A stretch of DNA of 64,000 nt from contig CAVPEV010000043.1 in assembly GCA_963703555.1 (NCBI GenBank), forward strand, positions 124,001 through 188,000, in the 5' to 3' direction. The position numbers and the translations under genes are program-made. This document shows positions 8,861 to 18,116 of this stretch, one piece after another (positions within the stretch are counted from its first letter, which is position 1; each line of letters begins with the position of its first letter). The notes under the pieces are model-generated. The model made no database searches, had not been told where the DNA came from, and was given only the letters and a program-made list of their open reading frames with translations. Source of the stretch: CAVPEV01 sp963703555. Its GTDB lineage: Bacteria; Actinomycetota; Actinomycetes; Actinomycetales; Cellulomonadaceae.

Positions 8861-10483
8861 TCAGCTCTTGGTGACCTCGTAGTACAGCGGCACGCTGTTC
8901 CAGCCGAACTCCACGTTCGCCACCGTCTGGGCGGAACCGCCCGTCACGTTGGAGTACCACAGCGGGATCGCCGGCAGGTCCTTGAAGAGGATGGCCTGCG
9001 CCTGCTGGAAGTACGTGTTGGCCTCCTCCACCGAACCGGCCGCGGCGCCCTTGGCGAGCAGCGCGTCGAAGTCCGGGTTGGAGTAGTCGCCGTCGTTGGA
9101 GCCCGCGTTGGTCGCGTAGATCGGACCGAGGAAGTTGTACAGGCCCGGGTAGTCGGCCTGCCAGCCGGTCCGGAAGGCCCCCTTGATGGTCCGAGCGGTG
9201 ATGTCCTTGCGCAGGTCGGCGAACACCGCGTACGGAGCGCCCTCGGCGGCGATGCCCAGCGTGTTGCGGATCGAGTTGGTCACCGCGTCCACCCACGCCT
9301 GGTGCCCACCGTCGGTGTTGTAGCCGATGGTGAACGTGCCCGAGTAGGGCGAGATCGCGTCGGCCTGGGCCCACAGGGCCTTGGCCTTCGTGGGGTCGTA
9401 GGCGAGCACCTCGTGACCGGGCACGGAGTCCGACCACCCGTCGATGACCGGGGAGGTGAAGTCCACCGCCGGCGTCCGGGTGCCCTGGAAGATCGTGTCG
9501 GTGATCTGCGTGCGGTCGATGGCCATGGACAGGGCCTGACGGCGCAGCGCGCCCTCGGCACCGGAGAAGTGCGCGAGGTTCTGCGGGATCGTGAAGGACT
9601 GGAAGATGGCCGCAGGCTGGTTCACCGCGCGGTCGCCCAGCTCGTTCTTGAAGGTGCCGAAGGCGCTGTCCGGCACCGCGTCGAGCACGTCGAGCTGACC
9701 GGCGAGCAGGTCGTTGTAGGCCGCGTCCTGGGTCGAGTAGAAGGTGAAGTGCACACCGCCGTTCTTCGGCGTGCGCCCGCCCTGGTAGGTCGCGTTCGGC
9801 TTGAGGTCGATGCCGACGTTGTGCTCCCAGCCGCCCTCGGCGACGACGTACGGGCCGTTGCCCACCGGCTGCTGGCCGAAGGCCTCCATGTTGGTGAAGG
9901 CCGAGTCGGGCAGCGGGTAGAAGGCCGAGTAGCCCAACCGCAGCGGGAAGTCGGACTCGGGCTGGTTCAGCGCGACCGTGAAGGTCAGGTCGTCGACCAC
10001 CGTCAGCCCGGTCAGCGGCGAGTCGGCGTCGTAGGAGAAGCCCTGGATCGGCTCGAAGAAGTAGCTGTTCAGCTGTCCGTTGCTCAGCAGCGCCCCGTAG
10101 TTCCAGGCGTCGACGAAGTTCTTCGCGTGCACCGGGGTGCCGTCGGAGAACGTCCAGCCGTCCTTCAACTTGATCGTGTAGTTCTGGGCGTCGTCGGAGG
10201 TGATCGAGTCGGCCACCTCGTTGTGCGCGGCGCCCTTGGCGTCGTAGTAGACCAGCCCGGCGAAGATCAGGTCGAGGATCTTGCCGCCACCGGTCTCGTT
10301 GGTGTTGGTGGGGATCAGCGGGTTCTGCGGCTCGGAGCCGTTCGCCATGACGACGCCGGTGGACGCTCCGCCCGTGCCGGTCGACTCGGCCGGGGCCGGG
10401 CTGGAGCTGGAGCAGCCGGCCAGGGCCAGCGCTCCGGCGAGCGCGAGGCTCGTGATCGTGGTACCGCGATGCGGATGGTGCAC
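8861..10483 (-). CDS. Oligopeptide/dipeptide ABC transporter substrate-binding lipoprotein (SBP2)
   Basis: A 540-residue family-5 solute-binding lipoprotein of DppA/OppA type. The N-terminus has Arg and Lys-free basic residues, a hydrophobic core and a canonical lipobox LAGC at about residues 20-23, followed by a Ser-rich linker. The mature part has typical features: an N-terminal ANGSEPQNPLIP stretch, a DGWTFSDGTPV motif and repeated short alpha/beta units. I chose the GTG at 10483 because AGGAGG lies 5 nt upstream; the frame remains open further upstream without support. It is followed by the 18-bp hairpin and then dppB, dppC and the fused ATPase of set 1. Confidence 0.92.
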   Translation of the reverse strand: MHHPHRGTTITSLALAGALALAGCSSSSPAPAESTGTGGASTGVVMANGSEPQNPLIPTNTNETGGGKILDLIFAGLVYYDAKGAAHNEVADSITSDDAQNYTIKLKDGWTFSDGTPVHAKNFVDAWNYGALLSNGQLNSYFFEPIQGFSYDADSPLTGLTVVDDLTFTVALNQPESDFPLRLGYSAFYPLPDSAFTNMEAFGQQPVGNGPYVVAEGGWEHNVGIDLKPNATYQGGRTPKNGGVHFTFYSTQDAAYNDLLAGQLDVLDAVPDSAFGTFKNELGDRAVNQPAAIFQSFTIPQNLAHFSGAEGALRRQALSMAIDRTQITDTIFQGTRTPAVDFTSPVIDGWSDSVPGHEVLAYDPTKAKALWAQADAISPYSGTFTIGYNTDGGHQAWVDAVTNSIRNTLGIAAEGAPYAVFADLRKDITARTIKGAFRTGWQADYPGLYNFLGPIYATNAGSNDGDYSNPDFDALLAKGAAAGSVEEANTYFQQAQAILFKDLPAIPLWYSNVTGGSAQTVANVEFGWNSVPLYYEVTKS

Positions 10484-10513
10484 AGGGACCTCCTGGGACG
10501 GGTGATCAGGACA

Positions 10514-10586
10514 CCGACCATCGACGGTCGGAGTGCGGCGCACGGCGTCGTCACCGGCGCGCCCTCATGTTGGGGATCAACCAACA
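10514..10586 (-). promoter_or_regulatory. Two dyad repeats in the leader of SBP2
   Basis: Two perfect short inverted repeats lie between the upstream ATPase gene and SBP2. One is CCGACC-N6-GGTCGG at 10514-10531. The other is TGTTGG-N7-CCAACA at 10568-10586. They could be operators, or the outer one could be a weak terminator for the upstream operon, which ends at 10625. I could not identify a convincing -35/-10 pair next to them, so the role is open. Confidence 0.35.
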
Positions 10587-10624
10587 CCACTGGTCCCGGC
10601 CAGGGCAAATGGGTCCCAGCACCG

Positions 10625-12361
10625 TTACCAAGATGTGACCCGCCCACGCGGCGGCTCACCCCCCGTCGGTGCGGCCGGCAGGGCGCGCCGCGCCACCCGC
10701 CGGCGGCGCTGCTCGGCCGGGTCGGCCACCGGCGCGGCCGCCAGCAGCCGGCGGGTGTACTCGTCCCGGGGGGCCCGCAGCACCTCGGCCCGGGGGCCCT
10801 GCTCGACGACGCGCCCGGCCCGCAGCACGACGACCCGGTGGGCGAGCATGTCCACGACGGCGAGGTCGTGGCTGATGAACAGGACGGCGAACCCGTACCG
10901 GTCCTGCAGGTCCGCGAGCAGCGCGAGGACCGTCGCCTGCACCGACACGTCCAGCGCCGACGTCGGCTCGTCCGCGACGAGCAGCCGCGGCCCCAGCGCG
11001 AGTGCCCGGGCGATGCTCACCCGCTGGCGCTCACCGCCGGACAGCTCGTGCGGGTAGCGGTCCGCCAGCCGTTCGGGCAGCTCCACCGCGTCGAGCAGCT
11101 CCAGCACCCGGTCCTGCCGTGACCGCCGACTGCCGCCCCCGTGGATGACCAGCGGCTCGGCGATGCACCGCCACACGGGCATGCGCGGGTCGAGCGACGC
11201 AGCCGGGTCCTGCAGCACCAGCCCGGTGGCGCTGCGCAGCCGCCGCAGAGTCCGCCGGTCCGCACCGGCGAGCGGCTCGCCGAACAGCGACACCGTGCCG
11301 GCCGTAGCCGGCAGCAGCCCCAACGCGCACCGGGCCACCGTGGACTTGCCCGACCCCGACTCCCCGACCAGCCCGACGACCTCGCCGGACCGCACCACCA
11401 GCGACACCTCGTCGACCGCGCGCCACGCGGCCCGACCCCGTCCCGGGTACTCCACCACGAGGTGGTCGACGACCAGCACCGGCGGCTCGTCCGCACCCCC
11501 GGCGGTCCTCGAGGCCGCCGGCCCTCCGGAGGGCCGAGCCGGTCCGGCCCCCAGCCGGGGCACCGCGCCGACCAGTCGCCGGGTGTACGGGTCGGCCGGT
11601 GCCGTGAGCACCTGCTGCGCGGTGCCGCGCTCGACGACGCGGCCGTCGTGCAGCACGACCACCCGGTCCGCCAGGTCCGCCACCACACCCATGTTGTGGG
11701 TGATGAGCACGATCGCGGTCCCCAGCCGGGTGGTCAGCGAGCGGAGCAGGTCGAGGATCTCCGCCTGCACGGTGACGTCCAGGGCCGTGGTGGGCTCGTC
11801 CGCGACGACCACCGCCGGCCCGGCGCTGATCGCCATCGCGATGACCACCCGTTGGCACTCACCACCGGACAGCTCGTGCGGGTGCTGCCGCATCCGGCGC
11901 ACGGGATCGTCGATGCCGACCTCGGCCAGCAGGTCGGTGGCCCGGGCCCACGCGGCCCGCCCGTGCGCGACGTCGTGCAGCTCGATCCCCTCGACGAGCT
12001 GGTCGCCGACGGTGAGCACCGGGTCGAGGGCGGCCGCGGGGTCCTGGAACACCATGGCGATCTGCGACCCGCGCACCCGCCGCAGGCCGCGGGCGTCCCG
12101 GCCCGTCACGTCCTGGCTGCCGACCCGGACCCGGCCGGTCACCTGCGCGGTGCGCGGCAGCAGGCCCAACGCTGCCAGAGCGGTGACGGACTTTCCCGAG
12201 CCGGACTCGCCGACCAGCGCGACGACCTCGCCGGCGCGCACGTCCAGCCAGAGCCCCCGCACGGCATGCACCGGACCGTGTTCGGTGGCGAAGCGCACGT
12301 CGAGGTCCTCGATCGAGAGCACCACGACCGGGGCCGCACCGGCATGCGCCGTGGTGCTCAC
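10625..12361 (-). CDS. Fused dipeptide/oligopeptide ABC transporter ATPase (DppD-DppF type), set 2
   Basis: A 578-residue protein with two nucleotide-binding domains, powering the second peptide permease. Domain 1 has GESGSGKS, LSGGECQR, VVVADEPTTALD and LITHNMG, where Asn replaces the usual Asp after the switch His. Domain 2 has GESGSGKST, LSGGERQR, LLVADEPTSALD and FISHD. The GTG at 12361 overlaps the stop of the DppC gene as GTGA, indicating translational coupling. It shares architecture with the set 1 ATPase but differs in many positions, so the two sets are diverged paralogues, not a recent duplication. Confidence 0.93.
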   Translation of the reverse strand: MSTTAHAGAAPVVVLSIEDLDVRFATEHGPVHAVRGLWLDVRAGEVVALVGESGSGKSVTALAALGLLPRTAQVTGRVRVGSQDVTGRDARGLRRVRGSQIAMVFQDPAAALDPVLTVGDQLVEGIELHDVAHGRAAWARATDLLAEVGIDDPVRRMRQHPHELSGGECQRVVIAMAISAGPAVVVADEPTTALDVTVQAEILDLLRSLTTRLGTAIVLITHNMGVVADLADRVVVLHDGRVVERGTAQQVLTAPADPYTRRLVGAVPRLGAGPARPSGGPAASRTAGGADEPPVLVVDHLVVEYPGRGRAAWRAVDEVSLVVRSGEVVGLVGESGSGKSTVARCALGLLPATAGTVSLFGEPLAGADRRTLRRLRSATGLVLQDPAASLDPRMPVWRCIAEPLVIHGGGSRRSRQDRVLELLDAVELPERLADRYPHELSGGERQRVSIARALALGPRLLVADEPTSALDVSVQATVLALLADLQDRYGFAVLFISHDLAVVDMLAHRVVVLRAGRVVEQGPRAEVLRAPRDEYTRRLLAAAPVADPAEQRRRRVARRALPAAPTGGEPPRGRVTSW

Positions 12362-13272
12362 GGCCCGACCCGGCTCGCCCGCGGGTCGAGGGCGTCGCGC
12401 AGACCGTCGCCGACGACGTTCACGGACAGCGCGATCACCAGGATGAGCCCGCCGGGCCACCAGAACAGCCAGGGCCGGGTGCTGACGGCCTGCTGATAGG
12501 TGGAGATGAGCAGGCCGAGGCTGGTGTCCGGGGCGTGCACGCCGAAGCCGAGGTAGCTCAGGGACGTCTCCAGGAGGATCGCCGAGGCGACCGCGAAGGT
12601 GGCCGACACGATGATCACCCCGGCGCTGTGCGGCAGGAGGTGCGTGGCGACGATGCGGACCGGCCCTGCCCCGGCGGCCCGGGCCGCGACGACGAAGTCG
12701 CGCTCCCGCAGGGAGAGCACCTCGGCGCGCACCAGCCGAGCCAGACCGGTCCAGGTCACCGCGCCGAGCAGGAGGGTCAGCTGCCCGATGCCACCTGCCC
12801 GCCGGGCGAGGACCGCGGCGAGCACCAGCAGCGGGACGACGATGAGCAGGTCCGTCACGCGCATGAGGACGGCGTCGACCCAGCCGCGCGCGTACCCCGC
12901 CACGGCACCCACGACCGTGCCGATGCCCGTGGCGACGAGCCCCACCCCGGCGGCGATGGTCAGCGAGCGCTGCGTGCCGCGCATGACCAGGGCGAAGTAG
13001 TCCTTGCCGATGGTGTCCTGCCCGAACGGGTGGTCCCCCAGGCTGACCGGCAGCAGGCGCAGGGTCGGCCGGCCGCCGTCCACGACCGGGTCGGCGACCG
13101 TGTACCCGTGGCGCCACCAACCGGGCAGCGGCCCGAAGCCGATCGAGGTGAATGCCACCGCCGCGACGAGCACGAGGACGACCAGCCCGACCGCGGCCGC
13201 CCGATGGCGGCCGAACCGCCGGAGCACATCCCGGCGGGGCAGCCGGACCTCGCGGACCACCATGGACGTCAC
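12358..13272 (-). CDS. Peptide ABC transporter permease, DppC type, set 2
   Basis: A permease of the DppC/OppC family, about 304 residues. The EAA loop reads VVAARAAGAGPVRIVATHLLP and is followed by LLETSLSYLGFGV, typical of DppC. The GTG at 13272 overlaps the dppB stop as GTGA, matching the coupling seen at the other end of this gene. A GTG at 13296 and an ATG at 13263 are alternative starts, and none has a clear ribosome site. It forms one operon with the large DppB upstream and the fused ATPase downstream. Confidence 0.88.
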   Translation of the reverse strand: MTSMVVREVRLPRRDVLRRFGRHRAAAVGLVVLVLVAAVAFTSIGFGPLPGWWRHGYTVADPVVDGGRPTLRLLPVSLGDHPFGQDTIGKDYFALVMRGTQRSLTIAAGVGLVATGIGTVVGAVAGYARGWVDAVLMRVTDLLIVVPLLVLAAVLARRAGGIGQLTLLLGAVTWTGLARLVRAEVLSLRERDFVVAARAAGAGPVRIVATHLLPHSAGVIIVSATFAVASAILLETSLSYLGFGVHAPDTSLGLLISTYQQAVSTRPWLFWWPGGLILVIALSVNVVGDGLRDALDPRASRVGP

Positions 13273-14786
13273 GTCCGGATCCGCGGGTCGAGCCACGCAT
13301 ACGCGAGGTCCGCGAGCATGTTCATGACCACCGCCGCGACCCCGGTGACGAGGAAGAAGGCCATCACCGGCGAGGGGTCCACGTCGCGCAGGCCGGCCCG
13401 GAACAGCTCGCCCATGCCCTTCCAGCCGAACACCGCCTCGACGATGACGGCACCACCGATGAGGCCGGCGAAGTCGAGCGCGACGATCGTCGTGACGGGG
13501 ACGAGGGCGTTGCGCAGGGCGTGCCGGACGACGACGGCCCGCTCGGACAGGCCCTTCGCCCGGGCGGCGCGCACGTAGTCCTGGTCGAGGACCTCCAGCA
13601 TCGCCGAGCGCGTGTACCGGCTGTACGTCGCCACCGAGACCAGCGTGAGCAGGACGGTGGGCAGCGCCAGCTGGGCGCCCCGGTCGAGGGCGCTCTCCCA
13701 GAACCCACCGGCGAGGCCGGGGGTCTGCGCGCCGATCGTGGCGATGGGCCGCGGCTTGAGCCGGAGGAACCCTGCCCAGTGCGCCAGCGCCTGGTCCACG
13801 ACGACGAGCCCGCTGGTGATGGCCGCGGTGACCACCGCAGCCGGCACCGCCCGGCGCCAGCCGGCACCGCCCCAGGCCCGGGCGATGCCCGCGGCGGTGA
13901 GCAGCCCCGCCACGAACAGCCCGGCCAGCAGCCCCCAGGTCGGCTCGGCGAGCACGCCGCGCAGCGCTGCCGCGGCCGCCGCGCCGACGAGCGCCGTCGT
14001 CACGGTGGCGCCCAGCACCCGTCGGTCGCGCAGGCCCGCCGTCAGTGCCGAGACCAGGACCGCAGCGCCGACCGCCGCCACCGCGACCACGCCACCCCCC
14101 AGCGCGGGGCGCCGGAACCAGTCGACGGCCCCGAGGACGGTCAGGGCCGCCGCGACACCGCCGAACGTGCCGGCACCGGTGAGCACCCGGCGGCGCGGGT
14201 CACCGCCGACCGCCCCCTGCACCACCACACCGAGCACTGCACCGGTCACCACGACGGCCGTCGGCGAGACCTGCGGGTCGGCGATCCAGTCGTTGAACCG
14301 GATCGCGCCCAGCTCCTTGAGCAGCACCGCCGCCCAGAACACCGGCAGCGAGAAGAACAGGAACGCCACCACCGTGGCGGCGTAGTCGATGCCGGAATAC
14401 TGCCGCACCGCGGTGAGGACGCCCAGCGCCACCCCTAGGACGATCGCCAGGAGCACCGCCGCGACGACCAGTCGCAGGGTCGTCGCCGCGGCCTGGCCGA
14501 CCAGGCTGGCGGTGTCCACCCCGGTACGCGTGGTCCCCAGGTCGCAGCGCAGCCGCAGGCAGCCGGCCACGCCGCGCAGCCACCGCCCGTACCGCACGTA
14601 CCACGGCTGGTCCAGGCCCATCAGCGCGACCCGCTGGGCGATGAGCTGGCCACGGTTGCTCGCCGTCGACTCGCGCAGGTCGGCGAGCGGGTCGCCGGAG
14701 CTGATCGTCAGCACGAAGACGAGGGCCGAGCCGGCACCGAGCACGAGGGCCGAGCTGCCGGCGCGCCGCAGCACGAACTTCAGCAC
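13269..14786 (-). CDS. Peptide ABC transporter permease, DppB type, set 2, with extra membrane segment
   Basis: A 505-residue DppB/OppB-type permease, against roughly 310-340 for the family. The first membrane helix and extracytoplasmic region (residues 1-100) and the C-terminal core are normal, with an EAA loop at about 404-422 (YVRAARAKGLSERAVVVRH) and GGAVIVEAVFGWKGMG after it. Between them, residues about 175-340 form an extra block rich in Ala, Val, Gly and Leu with several likely transmembrane helices that ordinary DppB proteins lack. The GTG at 14786 has GAGGAGG 6 nt upstream. It follows the SBP3 gene by 70 nt. The added segment's function is unknown. Confidence 0.87.
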   Translation of the reverse strand: MLKFVLRRAGSSALVLGAGSALVFVLTISSGDPLADLRESTASNRGQLIAQRVALMGLDQPWYVRYGRWLRGVAGCLRLRCDLGTTRTGVDTASLVGQAAATTLRLVVAAVLLAIVLGVALGVLTAVRQYSGIDYAATVVAFLFFSLPVFWAAVLLKELGAIRFNDWIADPQVSPTAVVVTGAVLGVVVQGAVGGDPRRRVLTGAGTFGGVAAALTVLGAVDWFRRPALGGGVVAVAAVGAAVLVSALTAGLRDRRVLGATVTTALVGAAAAAALRGVLAEPTWGLLAGLFVAGLLTAAGIARAWGGAGWRRAVPAAVVTAAITSGLVVVDQALAHWAGFLRLKPRPIATIGAQTPGLAGGFWESALDRGAQLALPTVLLTLVSVATYSRYTRSAMLEVLDQDYVRAARAKGLSERAVVVRHALRNALVPVTTIVALDFAGLIGGAVIVEAVFGWKGMGELFRAGLRDVDPSPVMAFFLVTGVAAVVMNMLADLAYAWLDPRIRT

Positions 14787-14856
14787 GTCCGTCCTCCTCG
14801 CCCGGGCCTGCGGTCGGGCACCCGGTTGGCGATCATGCCCTCGTCGACGTGCGCTG

Positions 14857-16668
14857 TCAGCCGGCGCGAGCCCACTGCTCGGCGTTCCAGGCGACGGTGC
14901 TCTTCGCCGAGGTGCGTCGCACGTCGGCGAGGGTCGAGCTGTACGCCACCACACCGGGGTGGGCGAACAGCGGGATGCCGTACAGGTCCTCCCAGAGCAG
15001 CTTCTCGATGACCTTCAGCTGGGCGACCTGACCGGGCTCGTCGACCGTGGCGGCCAGACTCGCCCACGCCGCGTCGACCCGGGGGTCGGAGAAGCCGCCG
15101 AAGTTCTGCGGACCGTTCGTGACGTAGGAGCTCGCTCCGGCGGCGACCTGGCCGGCGCCCGCCCAGGCGAACAGGGCGACGTCGTAGGACCCGGTCGGCA
15201 CGGTGGCGTCGAAGAAGTCGGCGCTGCCTGCGTCGACGACGTCGAAGCCGGCCTGGTCGCAGCTGGACGCGATGAGGGCGACCTCGTCCGTGCGCCGCGG
15301 GTTCGGCGCCGGGTAGGCGACGCGCACCCGCACCGGTGTGGTGACCCCCGCCTCGGCGAGCCTGGCCCGGGCGGCGTCGAGGTCGACGGCGTCGTACCGG
15401 CCGTCGTAGGCCGCACCGACGACGTCGGCGTAGTGCGGCTGGAACGGGAGCACCTCACGCGTGTCGAGGACGACCGCGGCAGGGTTGATCGGCGCGATGA
15501 GGGTGTCGACGATCTGCCGGCGGGGTACGCACAGCGCGAACGCCTCCCGCAGGGCCAGGGAGTCGGCGAACGCGGCGCCGGGACGGAAGTTGAAGTCGAG
15601 GTGCTCCCAGGCGAACGTGTCGCCGGTGGCCACCCGCACGCGGTCGCCGAGGGCGGCCAGCTGGGCCAGGGTGTCCACCGTCGCCTGCGGCTCGATGACG
15701 TCCAGGTCCCCGTTGGCCAGGGCCTGCACGTGCGCGTCCGCGGCGACGAACCGGAACGTCAGGTTCTTCGTCGCCGGGGGCGGCCCGCCGTACGCCGGGT
15801 TGGCCGTCAGCGTCAGCGACTGCCCGGCCGTCCAGCCGTTCTCGGCCAGGGTGTACGGACCGTTCACCGGCGTGATGGCAGCGTCGGGCAGCACCCCGGG
15901 GACCGGGGACGACCATGCCGTGTTCCAGAACTGGGCGGCCTTGTCCAGCACCGGGTAGTCGCGGTGGCGGATCGCGGTGACCAGGTCGGCCGTCGTGACA
16001 CCGATCTGCGCGGCCACGACGTGCGCCGGCAGGGCAGACCCCACGGCGACCCGCCAGTCGGCGAACGGGACCGCGTAGCGGTACGTGAAGGTCTTGCCGC
16101 CGACCTGGCCGTCGGGCCCGGTCGGCACGTGCTGGCCCAGCGTCGGGAACCCGACGTTGTGGAACAACGGCTCCGGCTGCGCGGTCCCGGCCGAGTTCTG
16201 CGTCGGGATGGCCTGGGTGGCCCAGTCCAGCAGGTAGTCCGCGTACTCGACCGGCTGCCCGTCCGACCACACCGACGAGTCGTTGATCGTGTACCGCACC
16301 TCGAGCGGGTCCTCGGACACGACCTCCATGGTCCCGAACGAGGTGTCCGGGCACACCGTGCCATCGGTGCCGAAGTAGACGAAGCCGGCGAACAGGCGGT
16401 CGTCCACGGCGGCGGTGGCGGAGGTGGCGGTCTGCGGGGTGACCCCGTTGTAGCCGAGCCAGTCCTCCTCACCCACCGACACGGACACGGTGGCGTCGGC
16501 GGTACGCACGTCCCCCAGGTCGGCCTTGCACGGGTCGGCCGAGGAGTCGACGGTCGCTGGGGGCGGCGCGGTGGAGGGTTCCGGCGTCGCCGGCCCGGCG
16601 CACGCCCCGAGCACGAGCGCCCCGACGGCGAGGGCAGCCACGGCGGCGAGCGCGCGTTCCACTGCCAC
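14857..16668 (-). CDS. Peptide/nickel-type ABC transporter substrate-binding lipoprotein (SBP3)
   Basis: A 603-residue family-5 solute-binding lipoprotein, first gene of the set 2 operon. The signal peptide ends in a clear lipobox LGAC. The mature protein shares the DTSFGTMEVVSEDPLEVRYTI-type block (here only key residues named) and an SDGQPVEYADYLLDWA stretch with SBP1, so the two are close paralogues. I chose the GTG at 16668 since GGGAGGG lies just upstream. Downstream come the expanded DppB, DppC and fused ATPase. The ligand is unknown; the family binds oligopeptides, nickel chelates or related compounds. Confidence 0.88.
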   Translation of the reverse strand: MAVERALAAVAALAVGALVLGACAGPATPEPSTAPPPATVDSSADPCKADLGDVRTADATVSVSVGEEDWLGYNGVTPQTATSATAAVDDRLFAGFVYFGTDGTVCPDTSFGTMEVVSEDPLEVRYTINDSSVWSDGQPVEYADYLLDWATQAIPTQNSAGTAQPEPLFHNVGFPTLGQHVPTGPDGQVGGKTFTYRYAVPFADWRVAVGSALPAHVVAAQIGVTTADLVTAIRHRDYPVLDKAAQFWNTAWSSPVPGVLPDAAITPVNGPYTLAENGWTAGQSLTLTANPAYGGPPPATKNLTFRFVAADAHVQALANGDLDVIEPQATVDTLAQLAALGDRVRVATGDTFAWEHLDFNFRPGAAFADSLALREAFALCVPRRQIVDTLIAPINPAAVVLDTREVLPFQPHYADVVGAAYDGRYDAVDLDAARARLAEAGVTTPVRVRVAYPAPNPRRTDEVALIASSCDQAGFDVVDAGSADFFDATVPTGSYDVALFAWAGAGQVAAGASSYVTNGPQNFGGFSDPRVDAAWASLAATVDEPGQVAQLKVIEKLLWEDLYGIPLFAHPGVVAYSSTLADVRRTSAKSTVAWNAEQWARAG

Positions 16669-16925
16669 TGACCCTCCCGACGCGCCTGGGCCCGGGCTGC
16701 TCACCACACGACGGCGACCGGCCGTCGCGCAGCAGCGCCGCGGTGCCCCCGTTTGGTTGACACCACCGTAGCCGAGGCGGCCGGGCGCCGTGTCCGTGCC
16801 GCGCTCGCGGACCGGTCCGGCATCGGGTCAGGGCTCACCTGCACCGCGCTGCGTCAGCTGCGCACCGCCAGTGTCCCCACCGACGTATCAGTGTCGGCCG
16901 GCAGGTTCGCGAGGTCCTCGGCGGA
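16669..16925 (-). other. Intergenic region, promoter region of the set 2 transporter operon
   Basis: A 257-nt gap lies between the end of ychF and the SBP3 start. Both genes read leftwards, so this region must hold the SBP3 promoter unless transcription continues from ychF's side. I see no convincing -35/-10 pair, no RNA gene and no coding frame with a plausible protein. The only AT-richer spot is TTTGGTTGA near 16752. Confidence 0.4.
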
Positions 16926-18032
16926 CTACTTCTTGCCGGCTCCAGGCGTTCCTGCGTGCCGGAACTCCACCACGTCCCCGTCGGCCATCACGTAGTCCTT
17001 GCCCTCGATGCGGGCCTTGCCCGCGGCCCGCACGGCCGCCACCGACCCGGCCGCCATCAGGTCCTCGTAGCCGATCACCTCGGCCTTGATGAAGCCCTTC
17101 TGGAAGTCCGTGTGGATGACCCCGGCCGCCTGCGGAGCGGTCCACCCCCGGTGGATCGTCCAGGCGCGGGCCTCCTTCGGTCCCGCGGTGAGGAACGTCT
17201 GCAGACCGAGCGCGTGGAATCCGGCCCGGGCCAGCTGGTCCAGCCCGGACTCGGTCTGACCGGTGGCGGCGAGCAGCTCGGCGGCGTCGGCCGGGTCCAG
17301 CTCGACGAGCTCCGACTCGAGCTTGGCGTCCAGGAGGATCGCATCGGCGGGGGCGACCATCTCGCGCAGCTCGGCCTGCAGCGCGGCGTCGGCCAGGCCG
17401 GCGTCGTCGGTGTTGAACACGTAGATGAACGGCTTGGCGGTGAGCAGCTGCAGGTCCCGCAGCGCCTCGAGGTCCACCCCGGCGGACGGGCCCGCCTGGG
17501 AGAGCGTGCCACCCTGCGCCAGCACCGCCTGCGCAGCCTGCGCCGCGGTGAGCACCGCGGGGTCGGTCTTCTTGCCGCGGACCTCCTTCTCCAGCCGGGG
17601 CAGCACCTTCTCCATCGTCTGCAGGTCCGCCAGGGCCAACTCGGTGGTCACCGTCTCGATGTCGGCCCGCGGGTCGACGCGGCCGGTGACGTGCACGACA
17701 TCGGGATCCGCGAACACCCGGGTCACCTGGCAGATCGCATCCGCCTCGCGGATGTGGGCGAGGAACTGGTTGCCCAGCCCCTCCCCCTGGCTGGCCCCGG
17801 CGACGATGCCGGCGATGTCGACGAAGGACACCGTCGCCGGCACGATCCGCTCGCTGTCGAACAGCTCCGCCAGCCGGTCCAGGCGCGGGTCCGGCAGCGG
17901 CACCACGCCGACGTTGGGCTCGATCGTGGCGAACGGGTAGTTCGCGGCCACCACCTGCGCGCGGGTGAGGGCGTTGAACAGCGTCGACTTGCCGACGTTG
18001 GGTAGACCGACGATGCCGATGGTGACAGCCAC
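16926..18032 (-). CDS. ychF: Obg-family ATPase YchF (OLA1-type)
   Basis: A 368-residue P-loop ATPase of the Obg superfamily that binds ribosomes and takes part in the oxidative stress response. The P-loop GLPNVGKSTLF is at residues 8-18, the switch I region has NYPFATIEPN, and G3 is DIAGIVAGASQGEG. The base-specificity motif is non-canonical (NTDD after YVF), as expected for this family, which prefers ATP. A coiled-coil insert and a C-terminal TGS domain (FQKGFIKAEVIGYEDL) complete the protein. Length is normal. It is followed by the SBP3 operon and preceded by an exporter gene pair on the same strand. Confidence 0.95.
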   Translation of the reverse strand: MAVTIGIVGLPNVGKSTLFNALTRAQVVAANYPFATIEPNVGVVPLPDPRLDRLAELFDSERIVPATVSFVDIAGIVAGASQGEGLGNQFLAHIREADAICQVTRVFADPDVVHVTGRVDPRADIETVTTELALADLQTMEKVLPRLEKEVRGKKTDPAVLTAAQAAQAVLAQGGTLSQAGPSAGVDLEALRDLQLLTAKPFIYVFNTDDAGLADAALQAELREMVAPADAILLDAKLESELVELDPADAAELLAATGQTESGLDQLARAGFHALGLQTFLTAGPKEARAWTIHRGWTAPQAAGVIHTDFQKGFIKAEVIGYEDLMAAGSVAAVRAAGKARIEGKDYVMADGDVVEFRHAGTPGAGKK

Positions 18033-18116
18033 GACCGGGCAGTCTACGGACCGCCGGCTGCCCGGCCGCCGGGGCGCCTGTCAGCCCGACGGGGCCGATC
18101 GGCCCGGAGCGGCCCG

